From Mesorhizobium kowhaii (GTDB taxonomy: Bacteria; Pseudomonadota; Alphaproteobacteria; Rhizobiales; Rhizobiaceae): a DNA stretch of 64,000 nt. Shown in pieces: positions 45,161 through 54,493 of the stretch. The position numbers were made by a program, and so were the translations under genes. Position 1 is the stretch's first letter; each line of letters begins with the position of its first letter. Location of the stretch: NCBI RefSeq assembly GCF_003253745.1, contig NZ_MZXV01000027.1, positions 62,001 to 126,000 of the forward strand, in the 5' to 3' direction. The notes under the pieces were generated by a model. The model was not told the DNA's origin. It saw nothing but the letters and a program-made list of their open reading frames with translations, and ran no database searches.

Positions 45161-46195
45161 TTATGACAGCACCTTGTCTTCAGTGCTGCGCCTCGGTCCT
45201 GGCCAGAGCAACGCCGTCATGAAGATCGTATAGGCGATGGCCACCAGTATGTAGTTGACCCGCGTGGCAAAGGATTCCGCTGCCGATCCCGGCAACGGCG
45301 AGACGCCCGTTCCAAACAGGATGAGGAAGATTGTCAGCGCGCCCGCGTAGAGCTTGGCGGCAGGGTTGCTCAGAGCGGCGCGGCCGCCAAACACCAGGCC
45401 GGCGAGCAGCACCAGGACAAACAGCCAGGGGGTGGTGGGACGAACCTGCAGCAATGCGAACGCAAAGGATGCAGCCACGCCGCCGAGTAGATTGACCACG
45501 ACGAGGCCGAAGGCTGCCCTGGCGCTTGCGCTTACATCGAGCTGCGACAACAGCGATGCGACGGTGATCGGAATGACGATCGCCGTGGCGAGGCCGTCCC
45601 GCGTCAGGCAAGCGAGCACGGCGATCAGCAGAATGGCAGCATTGGCGGCGGCATAGCGCGCGGCGCGAGGGTTTGCAGCAGGAGCCGGGGCTTGAACATC
45701 GGCGCTGCCTCGGTCGGGTATGACCGCATGGGCAATCCACATCAGGATCGCTCCGCTGACCACGCCCTGTACAAGGATCGACAGGATGGAATCGCCGAGA
45801 TCGCGGTTGAGCACGGTCAGCAGCGGCACCATCACGGCGACCACCAGGATAAGAAAGATCGCCCCGCCACCCTTGCCGTTCGCCTGCAGGTAGAAACAGA
45901 CGAAATAGACGAGCCCGAGCAGCAGCAACAGGACTGGCGGTCGGTCGCCTGTCAGCACTGCGACGGCCTGCAGAAGCGCGCCGGCGACAACAATGAGGAT
46001 CACCATTCCCATTGCCTGTTTCAGCTGCAGCGGGCGGGAACTGGAGATCAAAAACTGCGCCGCGAACAATGGTCCCAGAAAGGGGATGATCGCCCCTGAC
46101 AGAACCGACCAGGTGAAGCCGACGGCTACGGCCAGCGCGATGCGCAGACCCTTGCGCTTGGCATTGGCGTGCGCAAGGTCGCCGTCAGCTGACAT
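45161..46195 (-). CDS. FUSC/DUF2955-like inner membrane protein
   Basis: 344 residues with about ten membrane segments in two halves around a short cytoplasmic linker (AVIPDRGSADVQAPAPA). TWSVLSGAIIPFLGPLFAAQ and LLGLVYFVCFYLQANGKGGG suit the DUF2955/FUSC group that works with HlyD-type adaptors, as in AaeAB. The start at 46195 overlaps the adaptor gene stop by 11 bases. The pair probably exports an aromatic acid or drug; the substrate is inferred only from family. Confidence 0.8.
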   Translation of the reverse strand: MSADGDLAHANAKRKGLRIALAVAVGFTWSVLSGAIIPFLGPLFAAQFLISSSRPLQLKQAMGMVILIVVAGALLQAVAVLTGDRPPVLLLLLGLVYFVCFYLQANGKGGGAIFLILVVAVMVPLLTVLNRDLGDSILSILVQGVVSGAILMWIAHAVIPDRGSADVQAPAPAANPRAARYAAANAAILLIAVLACLTRDGLATAIVIPITVASLLSQLDVSASARAAFGLVVVNLLGGVAASFAFALLQVRPTTPWLFVLVLLAGLVFGGRAALSNPAAKLYAGALTIFLILFGTGVSPLPGSAAESFATRVNYILVAIAYTIFMTALLWPGPRRSTEDKVLS

Positions 46196-47309
46196 AGGTC
46201 AGGACCGACAACACGCGCATCCAGATGCGGCCGATCGTGTTGGTCACCGGATTGTCGCCGGTATAGATCACGACGTTCGCCTGCGACCCGTAGCGCACGC
46301 CCTTGGGTCTGCCCTCGTCGAGGATCAAGCGGACCGGAAAGCTCTGTGGCGTTCTCACCCATCCGCTTTCGGTGGAAATCTTGGGCAGCCCGGTCTTGGG
46401 GTCGACACTTCCCTGGGCCACGCCCATCCCAACGCTTTCGACCGTCGCGCCAAAAACCTGGCCGGGCAAGAGGTCGAACAAAATGTCCGCGTGGTTGCCG
46501 GCGGCGACGTTCTCAAGGCTGTTCTCCTTGAACGCCGCGGTGATCCATACCGTGCCGACATCGATGAAGGTCATGGCGCTCTGGCCGGCGCCGACAACGC
46601 CTCCGACGGAAAGCTGGAGGTTGGTGACGACGCCCTCCGCCGGCGCCAGCACCGTCGTGCGCAAGAGATCAAGCTGCGCGCGTTGAAGCGCCGCGAGTGC
46701 CTCCTTCAGCTGCGGATTGTCGGCGCCTGCGGGGCCAAGCTCTTCCTGCGCCCGCTTGAGGTCCGCTTCAGCGGCGACGACCGAGGCATTTGCCTGGTCC
46801 ACCGCCGCCTTCGCCTCATCGTACTTCGCCTTGGAATAGACGCCGCGCTTGACGAGCTCCATTGCCCGGTTGGCCTGTTGTTGGACGTTGTCGCGAACTG
46901 CCTGTGCCTCCACAAGGCGTGCCTGGACGGCTTCGACGGAGGCTGTCGAAGCGCCGATCGTCTGGCCTACCCGGGCAAGCTTTGCTTCTGCCTCGGCGAC
47001 GGCCAGCTCGTATTGCTGCGGATCGATACGAAACAGCATCTGCCCAGGCTTCACGCCGCTGTTGTCGACCACGCCCACTTCGATGACCCGGCCGGTGACC
47101 TCCGGCGCGATGCCGACGACATAGGCGCTGACCGTCGCCTGCGATGAAGAAGGCGTGCGCCTTTCCATGAAGACCGCCAGCACGAACAGCAGGCAAGCCA
47201 GCAGCAGCACGACAAGCGCGACCCGGCGCAGCGGATTCCCCTTCGTCGCTTGTGTTTCGGCGCCGTCAGCGGAGTTGTCTTGGGAGGTTCCGGTTGCGTC
47301 GGACGCCAT
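46185..47309 (-). CDS. HlyD/EmrA-type membrane fusion protein
   Basis: 374 residues. Membrane anchor at 27-46 (VALVVLLLACLLFVLAVFME), biotinyl-lipoyl-like half (VTGRVIEVGVVDNSGVKPGQ and LAPAEGVVTNLQLSVGGVV), a coiled coil from about 85 to 200, and a C-terminal barrel (FPVRLILDE). It bridges the FUSC pump to an outer-membrane channel, which is not in the window. A GTTATTTACGTGG motif lies 210 bases upstream. Confidence 0.87.
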   Translation of the reverse strand: MASDATGTSQDNSADGAETQATKGNPLRRVALVVLLLACLLFVLAVFMERRTPSSSQATVSAYVVGIAPEVTGRVIEVGVVDNSGVKPGQMLFRIDPQQYELAVAEAEAKLARVGQTIGASTASVEAVQARLVEAQAVRDNVQQQANRAMELVKRGVYSKAKYDEAKAAVDQANASVVAAEADLKRAQEELGPAGADNPQLKEALAALQRAQLDLLRTTVLAPAEGVVTNLQLSVGGVVGAGQSAMTFIDVGTVWITAAFKENSLENVAAGNHADILFDLLPGQVFGATVESVGMGVAQGSVDPKTGLPKISTESGWVRTPQSFPVRLILDEGRPKGVRYGSQANVVIYTGDNPVTNTIGRIWMRVLSVLTYVS

Positions 47310-47659
47310 GGCATCTTCTCCCAGTCAGACCAAGCGGGCATCGCGCCGCCGATGGATGCTTGCTTCCTTAGAGTCTTCAGCCCAGGCAAGCCGGCATGCG
47401 GAACACGGCGCGAACGCGCGAGAAATCATGACCTACCGGCGGTTCGGTTTTCATTGCGTAAGCGCCCTCGGCGCCTCCACACTATACACAGTCTTTTGAC
47501 GGTTCCAGCAACTGGGGTGTTATTTACGTGGTAACAACCGCGAATGTCGCACATTGATTTACCTGCTCGCGCCAGCGGATGTCCACGCGGATACACGATA
47601 GGTTAGCGGCTTGCTCGATCTCGCTATGCCGCTGAAGCGCGCGCTCGGCATGAAGAGCT
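47310..47659. other. intergenic region upstream of the HlyD/FUSC operon
   Basis: 350 bases without a gene. It contains the GTTATTTACGTGG motif (47519-47531), TTTTGACGGTTCC and a short GGTAAC. The K+ channel gene ends at 47660, so the region holds the promoter of the HlyD/FUSC pair. Confidence 0.5.
47519..47531 (-). promoter_or_regulatory. GTAAGTTACGTGG-type motif (GTTATTTACGTGG)
   Basis: Two substitutions from consensus; plus-strand reading. Located about 210 bases upstream of the HlyD-type gene (start 47309), in the same orientation as the other copies. Confidence 0.5.
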
Positions 47660-48115
47660 TCAACCTGCATCCTGCGCGCGGGCCGGATGGGCCGCGGTCC
47701 ACTTGGCCGTGGCATGCTGGACAGCGGCGATGAAGAGGGCCGTGGTAACCCCGAACATCATCAGCCCATTGGCGGCCTGAAGTGGCGCAAGTAGCCGCAT
47801 GCGGCCGCTGAGAACCACGTCCCCATAACCAAGTGAGGTGAAGGTGACGCCCGAAAAATATACCGCCGTTTCAAAGTCCTCAAAAGCACCTAGCGACCTG
47901 TAGAGCAGCGCCCAGAACGCGACCTGGACGATGTTGCCGATCATGAGCACGATCATCAGTATCGAGAATTGCAGGAAGATCGACCGCCACGGCTTGGGAC
48001 CCAGCGGTTGTTTGGTGGCCCTGGCGAAATAGCGCGCAGCGAGCATCGATGCCAGAGCCTGCAGTGCAAGGCATACCGACATCGCCAGCAAGCCGACCAC
48101 AAGAACCGTGATCAT
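47660..48115 (-). CDS. two-helix potassium channel family protein
   Basis: 151 residues. Three hydrophobic stretches (1-27, 47-72, 112-135) with the pore motif GVTFTSLGYGDVVL, that is the K+ selectivity filter TSLGYGD at 93-99, between the last two. No cytoplasmic RCK domain, so a minimal channel. The ATG at 48115 overlaps the AI-2E gene stop by four bases, which suggests coupling. Confidence 0.85.
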   Translation of the reverse strand: MITVLVVGLLAMSVCLALQALASMLAARYFARATKQPLGPKPWRSIFLQFSILMIVLMIGNIVQVAFWALLYRSLGAFEDFETAVYFSGVTFTSLGYGDVVLSGRMRLLAPLQAANGLMMFGVTTALFIAAVQHATAKWTAAHPARAQDAG

Positions 48116-49218
48116 GCCGCCGGACCCTCGATCCGTGGCCCGCCTTCGACCGAAGGCTGGTGCAGCCATTCATTGAGCAGCACATAGCCGACGGCCAGCA
48201 GCACCGGGCCCACAAACAGACCGAGCAAGCCGTCGACAAGCATGCCGCCGATGACACCAATGAGAATTACCGGCATCGGCGCCTCCAGTCCGCGGCCGAG
48301 CATCAATGGCTTGAGAATATTGTCGCTGAGCCCGGCGAACAGGGTCCAGACCGCAAAGATGATCGCCGGCGTGGTTGCTTCCGTCGAAAAGACATAAACT
48401 ATGACAGGCAGGGTCAGCAGCACCGCCGGCACCTGCACAATGGCCAGCAAGAGTGTTGCGAGCGTCAAAAGTCCGGCTCCCGGAACGCCAATAACGAAGA
48501 AGCCGATGCCGACGAGCAGCGCCTGGATCACCGCCACGCCGACCACGCCGAGTGCCACGCCGCGGATCGTGGCGGCGGTCAGCGTAACCAGGTGTGCCCC
48601 GCGCGCCGTGCTGCCGGTGACACGTTCCAACAGGCGCCTGGCGAATTCGGCGGCACCCTTGCCGTAGGCGACGAGCACCGCGGCGATCGCGAACGAAAGG
48701 ACAAACGATAATTCACCAGCGGCCAGGCCGCCAGCGAACGACATCAACGATGTCGCGGGCCCGCTCAACATCTGGCCATATTTGGCAAGCGCCGCCGGCA
48801 TGTTGGTAGCGACGAGCGCCCAGGTCTCCGTCAGTTTCTGGCCCACCAGCGGCAGGTCGGCCAGCCATGGCGGCGGTGGCGGCACGGTCAAAGTGTGGTT
48901 CTGCAAACCCGAGACAAGCGAAAATATGGAAGACCCGAGCGACGTCACCACCGTGATCATCGGCACCAGCATCACCACAACGCTGACCAACCCGATCAGC
49001 ACCGCCGACCACCGATTGCCAAGCCGGACGGCCAGGCGGAGGTGTAGCGGATTCAGCATCACCGCCAGGATGACCGACCAGAGCAGGATACCAGCAAAAG
49101 GCAATATGATCCGGCTGCAGGCGTAGACCAGCAAGGCCAAAAGTCCGATTTTAAGTGCGGCATCGATCATGGTCGAGTGCGGAAGCGCGTGATCGGGATT
49201 TGGCGCGTTCGGGTGCAT
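48112..49218 (-). CDS. AI-2E family transporter (PerM-like permease)
   Basis: 368 residues, with eight membrane helices, PPPPPWLADLPLVGQKLTET in a large loop, and LSDNILKPLMLGRGLEAPMP near the C-terminus, typical of the AI-2E/PerM permease family. The role in autoinducer export is rarely proven; many members are Na+/H+ antiporters. A start at 49170 (MIDAALK) would also be possible. Overlaps the K+ channel gene by four bases. Confidence 0.85.
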   Translation of the reverse strand: MHPNAPNPDHALPHSTMIDAALKIGLLALLVYACSRIILPFAGILLWSVILAVMLNPLHLRLAVRLGNRWSAVLIGLVSVVVMLVPMITVVTSLGSSIFSLVSGLQNHTLTVPPPPPWLADLPLVGQKLTETWALVATNMPAALAKYGQMLSGPATSLMSFAGGLAAGELSFVLSFAIAAVLVAYGKGAAEFARRLLERVTGSTARGAHLVTLTAATIRGVALGVVGVAVIQALLVGIGFFVIGVPGAGLLTLATLLLAIVQVPAVLLTLPVIVYVFSTEATTPAIIFAVWTLFAGLSDNILKPLMLGRGLEAPMPVILIGVIGGMLVDGLLGLFVGPVLLAVGYVLLNEWLHQPSVEGGPRIEGPAA

Positions 49219-49300
49219 TATCTATGCCTCGTTGCCCAGCTATACATTGTCGCCAATTCCCGTCGCTGGAGCGACCGCTCGAGAATCCGACCAAAGCGGA

Positions 49301-49627
49301 TCAGATGGGCTCAACGGATTTGACGGCGCCGTCGGTGTCCACGAGGCAGCTTGTCTTCTTGCCGCCAGCATCGAGCTCGACCTGATAAGTTTTGGAATCG
49401 ATCTTGCTCGAGGAGATGGGAAGTATCTTGGCGCTATCGACGCCGCTCGACTTGGCGACCGCGTTGGCGCAAAGAAGCTGAAGATCCGCCGGAGCCGTCT
49501 CAACCTGCGTCCTCGACATCTGCTCGGGAGCAGGCGGCGGCGTGCTGACGCAAGCGCTCAAGCTCTGCGCCATGAATCCAAGAGCTACAACCAGGATCGA
49601 TCTTCTCACTGCACGTTTTTCCGACAT
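49301..49627 (-). CDS. small putative lipoprotein
   Basis: 108 residues with a signal peptide and lipobox LSAC (about residues 23-26). The mature part VSTPPPAPEQMSRTQVETAP and LQLLCANAVAKSSG is short and polar; it ends in SKTYQVELDAGGKKTSCLVD. No domain recognised. It lies between the L,D-transpeptidase and AI-2E genes. Confidence 0.7.
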   Translation of the reverse strand: MSEKRAVRRSILVVALGFMAQSLSACVSTPPPAPEQMSRTQVETAPADLQLLCANAVAKSSGVDSAKILPISSSKIDSKTYQVELDAGGKKTSCLVDTDGAVKSVEPI

Positions 49628-49652
49628 TGCTTGTCCCTCTCCGAATGCCGCT

Positions 49653-50366
49653 TCAAACGCCCTTGTAAAGGGCCGCCCCCTGCATCAGAACGATGACCTT
49701 GGCGCCAACCTTGACGCGGGACGCCAGGTCGGTGATGTCGTCGTTCCGCATCCGGATACACCCTGATGACACGTCGAGCCCGATCGTCCAGGGCTCCGGC
49801 GTGCCGTGTATCCGGTAGATCGTGTCCTGATCGCCCTCGTAGAGATAGAGCGCCCTGGCGCCGAGCGGATTGTCGGGGCCTCCCGGCATGCCGGCCGCAT
49901 ATTTGACCGCGTTCGGATCACGAGCGACCATTTCGACCGGGGGCGTCCAGGTCGGCCATTCCGCCATGCGGCCGACGCGCACGATGCCGGCCCATCCAAA
50001 CCCTTCCCGGCCGACGCCGATGCCGTAGCGCATGGCCTGCTGACCCGACTGCACAAGGTAGAGAAAATGCTTGTTGCCATCGATGATGATCGTACCGGGC
50101 ATCTCCGCGGTGCGGAATTTGACCATCTGCGGGCGAAATGCCTCGGGCACCTCTTTATGGGCGGCGTAGTATTTTCGCGCTTTCTTCTTGTCGTAATCGA
50201 CCCACTTGTGCGTCTGCGGATCGAATACCTGCGTTTGAGCGGCATACGCCAATGTCGCGCCGATCGCTGTCATGACAAAAGCTGCGCCAAAGACGAGGCA
50301 GCGGCCAGCCATTCTGCGATCATTGCTTTTCGAAGTGACGGACCGGATTGCGAGCGAAAAGGTCAT
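49653..50366 (-). CDS. L,D-transpeptidase (YkuD domain)
   Basis: 237 residues. A signal anchor or peptide at about 20-43, an Arg/Lys segment (WVDYDKKKARKYYAAHKEVP), then the YkuD domain: IHGTPEPWTIGLDVSSGCIR with His and Cys catalytic residues, and MRNDDITDLASRVKVGAKV. It cross-links or anchors peptidoglycan in the periplasm. ATG at 50366 follows AGGGACG. An alternative start at 50312 gives a cleaner signal peptide. Confidence 0.85.
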   Translation of the reverse strand: MTFSLAIRSVTSKSNDRRMAGRCLVFGAAFVMTAIGATLAYAAQTQVFDPQTHKWVDYDKKKARKYYAAHKEVPEAFRPQMVKFRTAEMPGTIIIDGNKHFLYLVQSGQQAMRYGIGVGREGFGWAGIVRVGRMAEWPTWTPPVEMVARDPNAVKYAAGMPGGPDNPLGARALYLYEGDQDTIYRIHGTPEPWTIGLDVSSGCIRMRNDDITDLASRVKVGAKVIVLMQGAALYKGV

Positions 50367-50380
50367 GGTCGTCCCTGTCT

Positions 50381-51349
50381 CTACTTCGACCAGGCGCTAA
50401 GCCGGTCTTGATGCTTTGCAACCCAGGCCTGTGCGAACTTGGCGGGATCCTGCCGATCGACCTGCAATGCGTAGCTCATGTCGGTGACCTCGTCCGGGGT
50501 GAAGTCGACATGGGAGAGGAAGGCCGCCACTTTCGGCAGGCGCTTCGCCATCGATGACGCAAATCCGATGTAGAAATGTGATGCGTCCCACGCCACCGGC
50601 GCCTCCGATTTCGTAAGCCAGTCAGGGTCGTCGCTCGGCATCACGATGTGCCACTTGGCGGGATCGTATTTCGGCTCGGTCAATTGGACGATATCATGGA
50701 GCTTGAACATATGGTGCGGACTGTAGCAGTAGAATGCCATCGGTTGCCCGGTTGCCGCGGCTGCGTCGACTGCAGCCATGGCCATGTCTTCCGGCATTTG
50801 AAGGAGCGTCATCGTTTTTTCATAACCGTAGCTCTTGGCCCGGATCTTCTCGATGCTCGTCGACGACCAGCCCAGCGCGCCAATCCACATTTCGCCCTTG
50901 CCATCGCCGTCGGTATCGAACACGGCCGCTTTTTTCGGATCGGCCAGATCTGAAATGTCCTTGACGCCATATTTGTCAGCCGTCTCGCGCGTCACGCAGA
51001 TGCCCTGCGTCGCCGACACACCCTTGGGACTGAGGTCCACGGTCTTGCGCCCGTCGACGTATTTCTTGACGAGTGAATCGAGATTGGGAAGCCAGACTTC
51101 CGGATAGACGTCGACCTCCCCGGTATCCATTCCGGCGAATGCGGTCATGGAGCCCATCTCGCGCACGTCGGCGTCCAGATTGAGTTTTTCCTTTATGCCG
51201 TACTTGATGATATTGGCGGCCGCCTGGCCCGAGGGCCAGTTCGGCATTGCAATGAGGAGGTCAGCCGCAAGGGACCGGCCATGTACTGCCAGCATCGTCA
51301 ATGCCGCTAGCGACACTTTCAGCAGATGTCGCCGAAATCGACTGTCCAT
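50381..51349 (-). CDS. glycine betaine/proline ABC transporter substrate-binding protein, solitary
   Basis: 322 residues with a signal peptide (SLAALTMLAVHGRSLAAD). LLIAMPNWPSGQAAANIIKY, EMGSMTAFAGMDTGEVDVYP and WLPNLDSLVKKYVDGRKTVD fit OpuAC/ProX type II periplasmic proteins. No permease or ATPase is nearby, so it may serve a distant transporter. GGGAGGGAGAAA precedes the ATG at 51349. A GTAAGTTACGTGG motif lies 172 bases upstream. Confidence 0.85.
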   Translation of the reverse strand: MDSRFRRHLLKVSLAALTMLAVHGRSLAADLLIAMPNWPSGQAAANIIKYGIKEKLNLDADVREMGSMTAFAGMDTGEVDVYPEVWLPNLDSLVKKYVDGRKTVDLSPKGVSATQGICVTRETADKYGVKDISDLADPKKAAVFDTDGDGKGEMWIGALGWSSTSIEKIRAKSYGYEKTMTLLQMPEDMAMAAVDAAAATGQPMAFYCYSPHHMFKLHDIVQLTEPKYDPAKWHIVMPSDDPDWLTKSEAPVAWDASHFYIGFASSMAKRLPKVAAFLSHVDFTPDEVTDMSYALQVDRQDPAKFAQAWVAKHQDRLSAWSK

Positions 51350-51695
51350 TTTCTCCCTCCCTGCGGGACTGAGATGAACCGTGGCGGCAACGAAGACTCC
51401 CGATATGCCACGGAACCGGCACACCATCGCCGAGACCGCTTTTGTCTGCCAGCCGGCGTTCCATCCCGTTTATTGGTTCGTGTTGTCCCGAAGACTACCG
51501 GACCGAGCCGGTAGCGGAACGTAAGTTACGTGGAGGGCAGGGTAACTTTCTGACTGCGAGGCCGTTCGAAGCAAGGTCGAATCTCCTCTCGGAAAGCCAT
51601 GAAAGGCTGGACTCGCATCGGCGGCTTAATATTGAGCTGTGTCGATCACATAGAAAGTCAGTCAAAGGGCGGCACCCTGCCCATGACGACGATCG
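51350..51695. other. intergenic region upstream of the betaine-binding gene
   Basis: 346 bases without a clear gene. Contains GTAAGTTACGTGG (51521-51533) preceded by GCGGAAC and followed by GGGTAAC. The BA14K-like gene ends here from the other side. Confidence 0.5.
51521..51533 (-). promoter_or_regulatory. GTAAGTTACGTGG motif (exact)
   Basis: Exact consensus. The flanks GGTAGCGGAAC and GGGTAAC resemble those at 60234 and 62703. It lies 172 bases upstream of the betaine-binding protein gene. Confidence 0.6.
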
Positions 51696-52136
51696 CTAGT
51701 AACAATTACCGGAATCCGCTTCCCTGGGCGAGCATGGGCGATAGGATCTGTTTGAGTGATACCCATTGCCATAATACCGGTCCTGGTAATACGGATCGCC
51801 GTAGTACGGATCGACATAATACGGATCGCCGTAATACGAACCTCCGTAGTAGTCACCGCCTCGGTAGTACCCGCCGTAGTAGCCGTTGCTGTTGGCGATC
51901 ATGCTGCCGAGCAGCGCTCCGGCGACAAAAGCGCCGCCGGAGGCCCAGAAGTCGTTGTGCCGGTGGTAGTGGTGGTAGCCGCGATAGCCCCTGTGCCAGC
52001 CATCCCGAATTTGGATGAGATCGGACTGCGCGCTTTGTGCCCTGGGCACGAAGACCGGTGCGGCATCAACAGGAACAGTGCTCGTTAGTGCAAAAGTTGC
52101 GACCATGGAGGTCGCTATGCCTGACAGGAATCTCAT
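51696..52136 (-). CDS. glycine/tyrosine-rich exported protein
   Basis: 146 residues: signal peptide, a short polar part, then WASGGAFVAGALLGSMIANS followed by a repeated tyrosine-rich tract (YYGDPYYVDPYYGDPYYQDR type) made by short DNA tandem repeats near 51790-51860. Resembles BA14K/RcnB-like small exported rhizobial proteins in layout but lacks a clear domain. Confidence 0.65.
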   Translation of the reverse strand: MRFLSGIATSMVATFALTSTVPVDAAPVFVPRAQSAQSDLIQIRDGWHRGYRGYHHYHRHNDFWASGGAFVAGALLGSMIANSNGYYGGYYRGGDYYGGSYYGDPYYVDPYYGDPYYQDRYYGNGYHSNRSYRPCSPREADSGNCY

Positions 52137-52322
52137 GATCGCGTCCTCGCTGGTGGCAATGTTACCGAATGCGAAACGTCGTCATTAACTGCGGGAAACG
52201 TCGTCGATCCAAAATTGTTCCAGAGACATGCAAATCGTCTGAAGCCCGCTCCAAATGTTTGACAGGCAGGAAGGCCGCCGACCATCGGCACCCTTGTCGC
52301 GGACTGGATTTGTCAGCCTGAA

Positions 52323-52799
52323 TTATCTGCTGCGGCCGAGTGCGGAGGAATGGTCTTCCCTTGCCCTGCCCAACCGTTCTATTTCCAGCGAATAGCAAAA
52401 CAGGCTGAACAGAACCAGCAGGACTTCCAACAGCCTGACGGCTCCCTGAATGGAAGATGGGGATTGATCGAGTTCCGGTACGTGGCGGAAAAAGAGCACC
52501 GAAAACAAAGCGCCGCCAAAGAAGAAGCTGACCCGGCTGGCAAACAGGAACAGGTGCCTCACCAAGGCATTGCGAAACGGTGCGGGGATCGCAACCCAGC
52601 GAAACCTGACCCAGTAGCAGGCCTGCAGAACGAGCGCACCACAAACCACCGCGGACTGCTGATAGGGGCTGATGTCCTGTGCTTCTCCCAATTGCGTGAT
52701 CACTTGCCGGAAGATTGGGAAAATCGTCAAAAACAAGAACATCGCCGCAGCCGTCTCAACGACCATCAATAAGACGTACCGGATGTTATTGCTGGTCAT
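52323..52799 (-). CDS. hypothetical membrane protein
   Basis: 158 residues from the ATG at 52799 (MTSNNIRYVLLMVVETAAAM). About four membrane segments, with LEVLLVLFSLFCYSLEIERL near the C-terminus. No recognisable family. It stands alone, convergent with nothing nearby and upstream of a 186-base gap. Confidence 0.6.
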   Translation of the reverse strand: MTSNNIRYVLLMVVETAAAMFLFLTIFPIFRQVITQLGEAQDISPYQQSAVVCGALVLQACYWVRFRWVAIPAPFRNALVRHLFLFASRVSFFFGGALFSVLFFRHVPELDQSPSSIQGAVRLLEVLLVLFSLFCYSLEIERLGRAREDHSSALGRSR

Positions 52800-53098
52800 G
52801 CTGGACTGTCCTCTGCCACCGACCATGTCGTTCCCGGTAGAAAATGCAACTTCAACGTATCGACTTTGGTGGGCTTGACGCCGACCAGATTGCCGCGTTG
52901 TTTGATGGCCCGCCGGGAAGCGGACACTTGGTAGATGTCGGGCGCTTCTCACGGCAGACAGTCGCGAACCGAGCCGCGGATATCCTATATCCGTCACCAC
53001 GGTGAGGGTGAAGCGCCAACCTTAAATTCGCATATCCCTGAAGCGATGCTAGCTGCCGCCAGTGGCGGAGATGGGTGGGAATATTGCCTGGCGGGCGG

Positions 53099-53626
53099 TC
53101 AGTGCTTGAGGCACTTGCGACCCACTGCCATTGCCTTGAAAGTCCCCTTCAGATCGACGACAAAGGTCCCCTTGGTGTCCGGAAACACGGTCATATTATA
53201 TTTCTTCGCCACGTCGCGCTTGAACTTCGGGTCGTCGGTCAAGATGTAGCCGCCAGAATATCCGCCCTTGAGTTCGCCGCTCGTGCTCGTAGCCACACCC
53301 TTGTAGAGATGGCCGTCAAGAGAAACGAAGATTTCCGACGTGTTCCCGTTCTTGAGGCCGATATCCACCTTCGTGAACACGCCAAGATACCCGACCTCCT
53401 GATTTGCGGTAACGCCCATTTGCACCGCACTTGGCCCATCTTGGCGCACGATCAAGCAATCTCCGCGGGTTTGATTTGCATAGACCGTCCAGCCCTCGAC
53501 GTCGTCCCCGTATCGGACAAGCACATCGCTGGCCTTGGGAAGCGGATTTTGTGTTTGTGCGTAGGCTGCCGTCGCAGACGTAAGTGCTACTGACATTGCC
53601 GCGATGAGTGTCATGAAGTTTCGCAT
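53099..53626 (-). CDS. exported hypothetical protein
   Basis: 175 residues with a signal peptide (LIAAMSVALTSATAAYA). The mature part has WTVYANQTRGDCLIVRQDGP and GTFVVDLKGTFKAMAVGRKC with two cysteines that could pair. No domain assigned. A GTATGTTACGTGG motif lies 300 bases upstream of its start. Confidence 0.65.
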   Translation of the reverse strand: MRNFMTLIAAMSVALTSATAAYAQTQNPLPKASDVLVRYGDDVEGWTVYANQTRGDCLIVRQDGPSAVQMGVTANQEVGYLGVFTKVDIGLKNGNTSEIFVSLDGHLYKGVATSTSGELKGGYSGGYILTDDPKFKRDVAKKYNMTVFPDTKGTFVVDLKGTFKAMAVGRKCLKH

Positions 53627-53940
53627 GGTATTGCCTTCCCTTTGTTTGCCGTTCTTTGCTCATGAACGTTCGTTTTTGTGGATCGTTACTGCCGTGCTCA
53701 TCCTGGAGCGTTGCTCGGAGGTCATTTCACCAGTCCGATCTCCCCCGGCCGCCACCTCTTGTCGAACCACGGGTCGAGCGCGCCGTAGAGGCAGCATCGG
53801 GTTCCAGCCTTTGCCGGGCAATGGTCTGGATCCAGTCCGCTTCCTTGCCTGCCGGAGCCAATGCGAGCTTTGCGGCAAGCGCGCAACCATAAGCACGGAC
53901 TGTTCATCTGTGCCACAATCAGTATGTATGTTACGTGGTG
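53627..53940. other. intergenic region with a GTATGTTACGTGG motif
   Basis: 314 bases; short open frames on both strands are weak and show no family. The motif at 53926-53938 is the only structured element seen. Confidence 0.45.
53926..53938 (-). promoter_or_regulatory. GTAAGTTACGTGG-type motif (GTATGTTACGTGG)
   Basis: One substitution from consensus, plus-strand reading. Lies about 300 bases upstream of the exported protein gene at 53626. Confidence 0.45.
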
Positions 53941-54180
53941 TCAGGGCTTCGAAGGGGCCGCAATTCTGTCGCGCATAAGACGCAGCAATTGTGGATTGCT
54001 CCTTTGAGGCCAGCCCTTGATGTCGAGGCCGGCTTTCCTCAGCGAGCCGATGATCAATTCGACGTCTTGCGAACGGGCCAACCGCGTCGAAACCATCTGA
54101 CGCATATTCTTCACCAAATCAGGTTGATTTTGGTCCAGCCATGCAACCTCGCGATCAGCCTCGATCCTATCTCCTCCTTC
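53941..54180 (-). pseudogene. possible gene remnant of unknown family
   Basis: An open frame reads ADREVAWLDQNQPDLVKNMR, then TRLARSQDVELIIGSLRKAG and RSNPQLLRLMRDRIAA to a stop at 53941. The body looks protein-like, but no start with SD precedes it and the upstream frame runs antisense to the next fragment. It may be a truncated gene or chance. Confidence 0.3.
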
Positions 54181-54187
54181 GCCGGTG

Positions 54188-54340
54188 ATGGCGGCGGACG
54201 AGGCCACGCCGGAATATTGCCAGGCCAGACGAGCCGAATGGCAGGAACTCATAGATCGATTGGTCGGAGAGGTAAGAGCAGAATTGCTAGATGACGATGC
54301 CGCCGTGAGATCGCGTCTCAATCCTCCGCCACCACGGTAA
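54188..54340 (+). pseudogene. fragment paralogous to the 62340-62648 gene
   Basis: 50 codons. QARRAEWQELIDRLVGEVRA then ends in a proline-arginine tail LNPPPPR. The 62340-62648 product has EARRAEWQELVDRLVGEVGA and a tail INPWPPR, so this is a duplicated C-terminal half. An ATG exists at 54188 but has no clear SD. Confidence 0.55.
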
Positions 54341-54360
54341 GCTGGCGATCTTTTCGGCAC

Positions 54361-54464
54361 TAAAGCGCGTCGCGTCGAAACGGATTCATGCGACGCGCTT
54401 TAAGTCTTTTGTTTCTATGCATGTCGTTGTCTCAAAACCGGGGCCACTTTTGAGCGACATGCAC
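54361..54464. repeat. two-module intergenic repeat, copy 3
   Basis: Module A AAAGCGCGTCGC to GCGACGCGCTTT (54362-54401) is an imperfect hairpin; module B TGCATGTCG (54418-54426) to CGACATGCA (54455-54463) encloses CTCAAAACCGG and ACTTTTGAG. Same family as 18962-19055 (reverse orientation) and 25681-25758. Confidence 0.75.
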
Positions 54465-54493
54465 TAGGGATCGGTGGCCCCACGGTACTTACC

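Noticed and set aside
44884..45222. A 112-codon rightward frame
   Set aside because: Its content (arginine/serine-rich, no domain) and overlap with the FUSC gene 3' end suggest chance.
51696..51880. Repeated tracts near 51.8 kb as a CRISPR array
   Set aside because: The repeats are short, in frame, and encode a tyrosine-rich protein tract without spacers.
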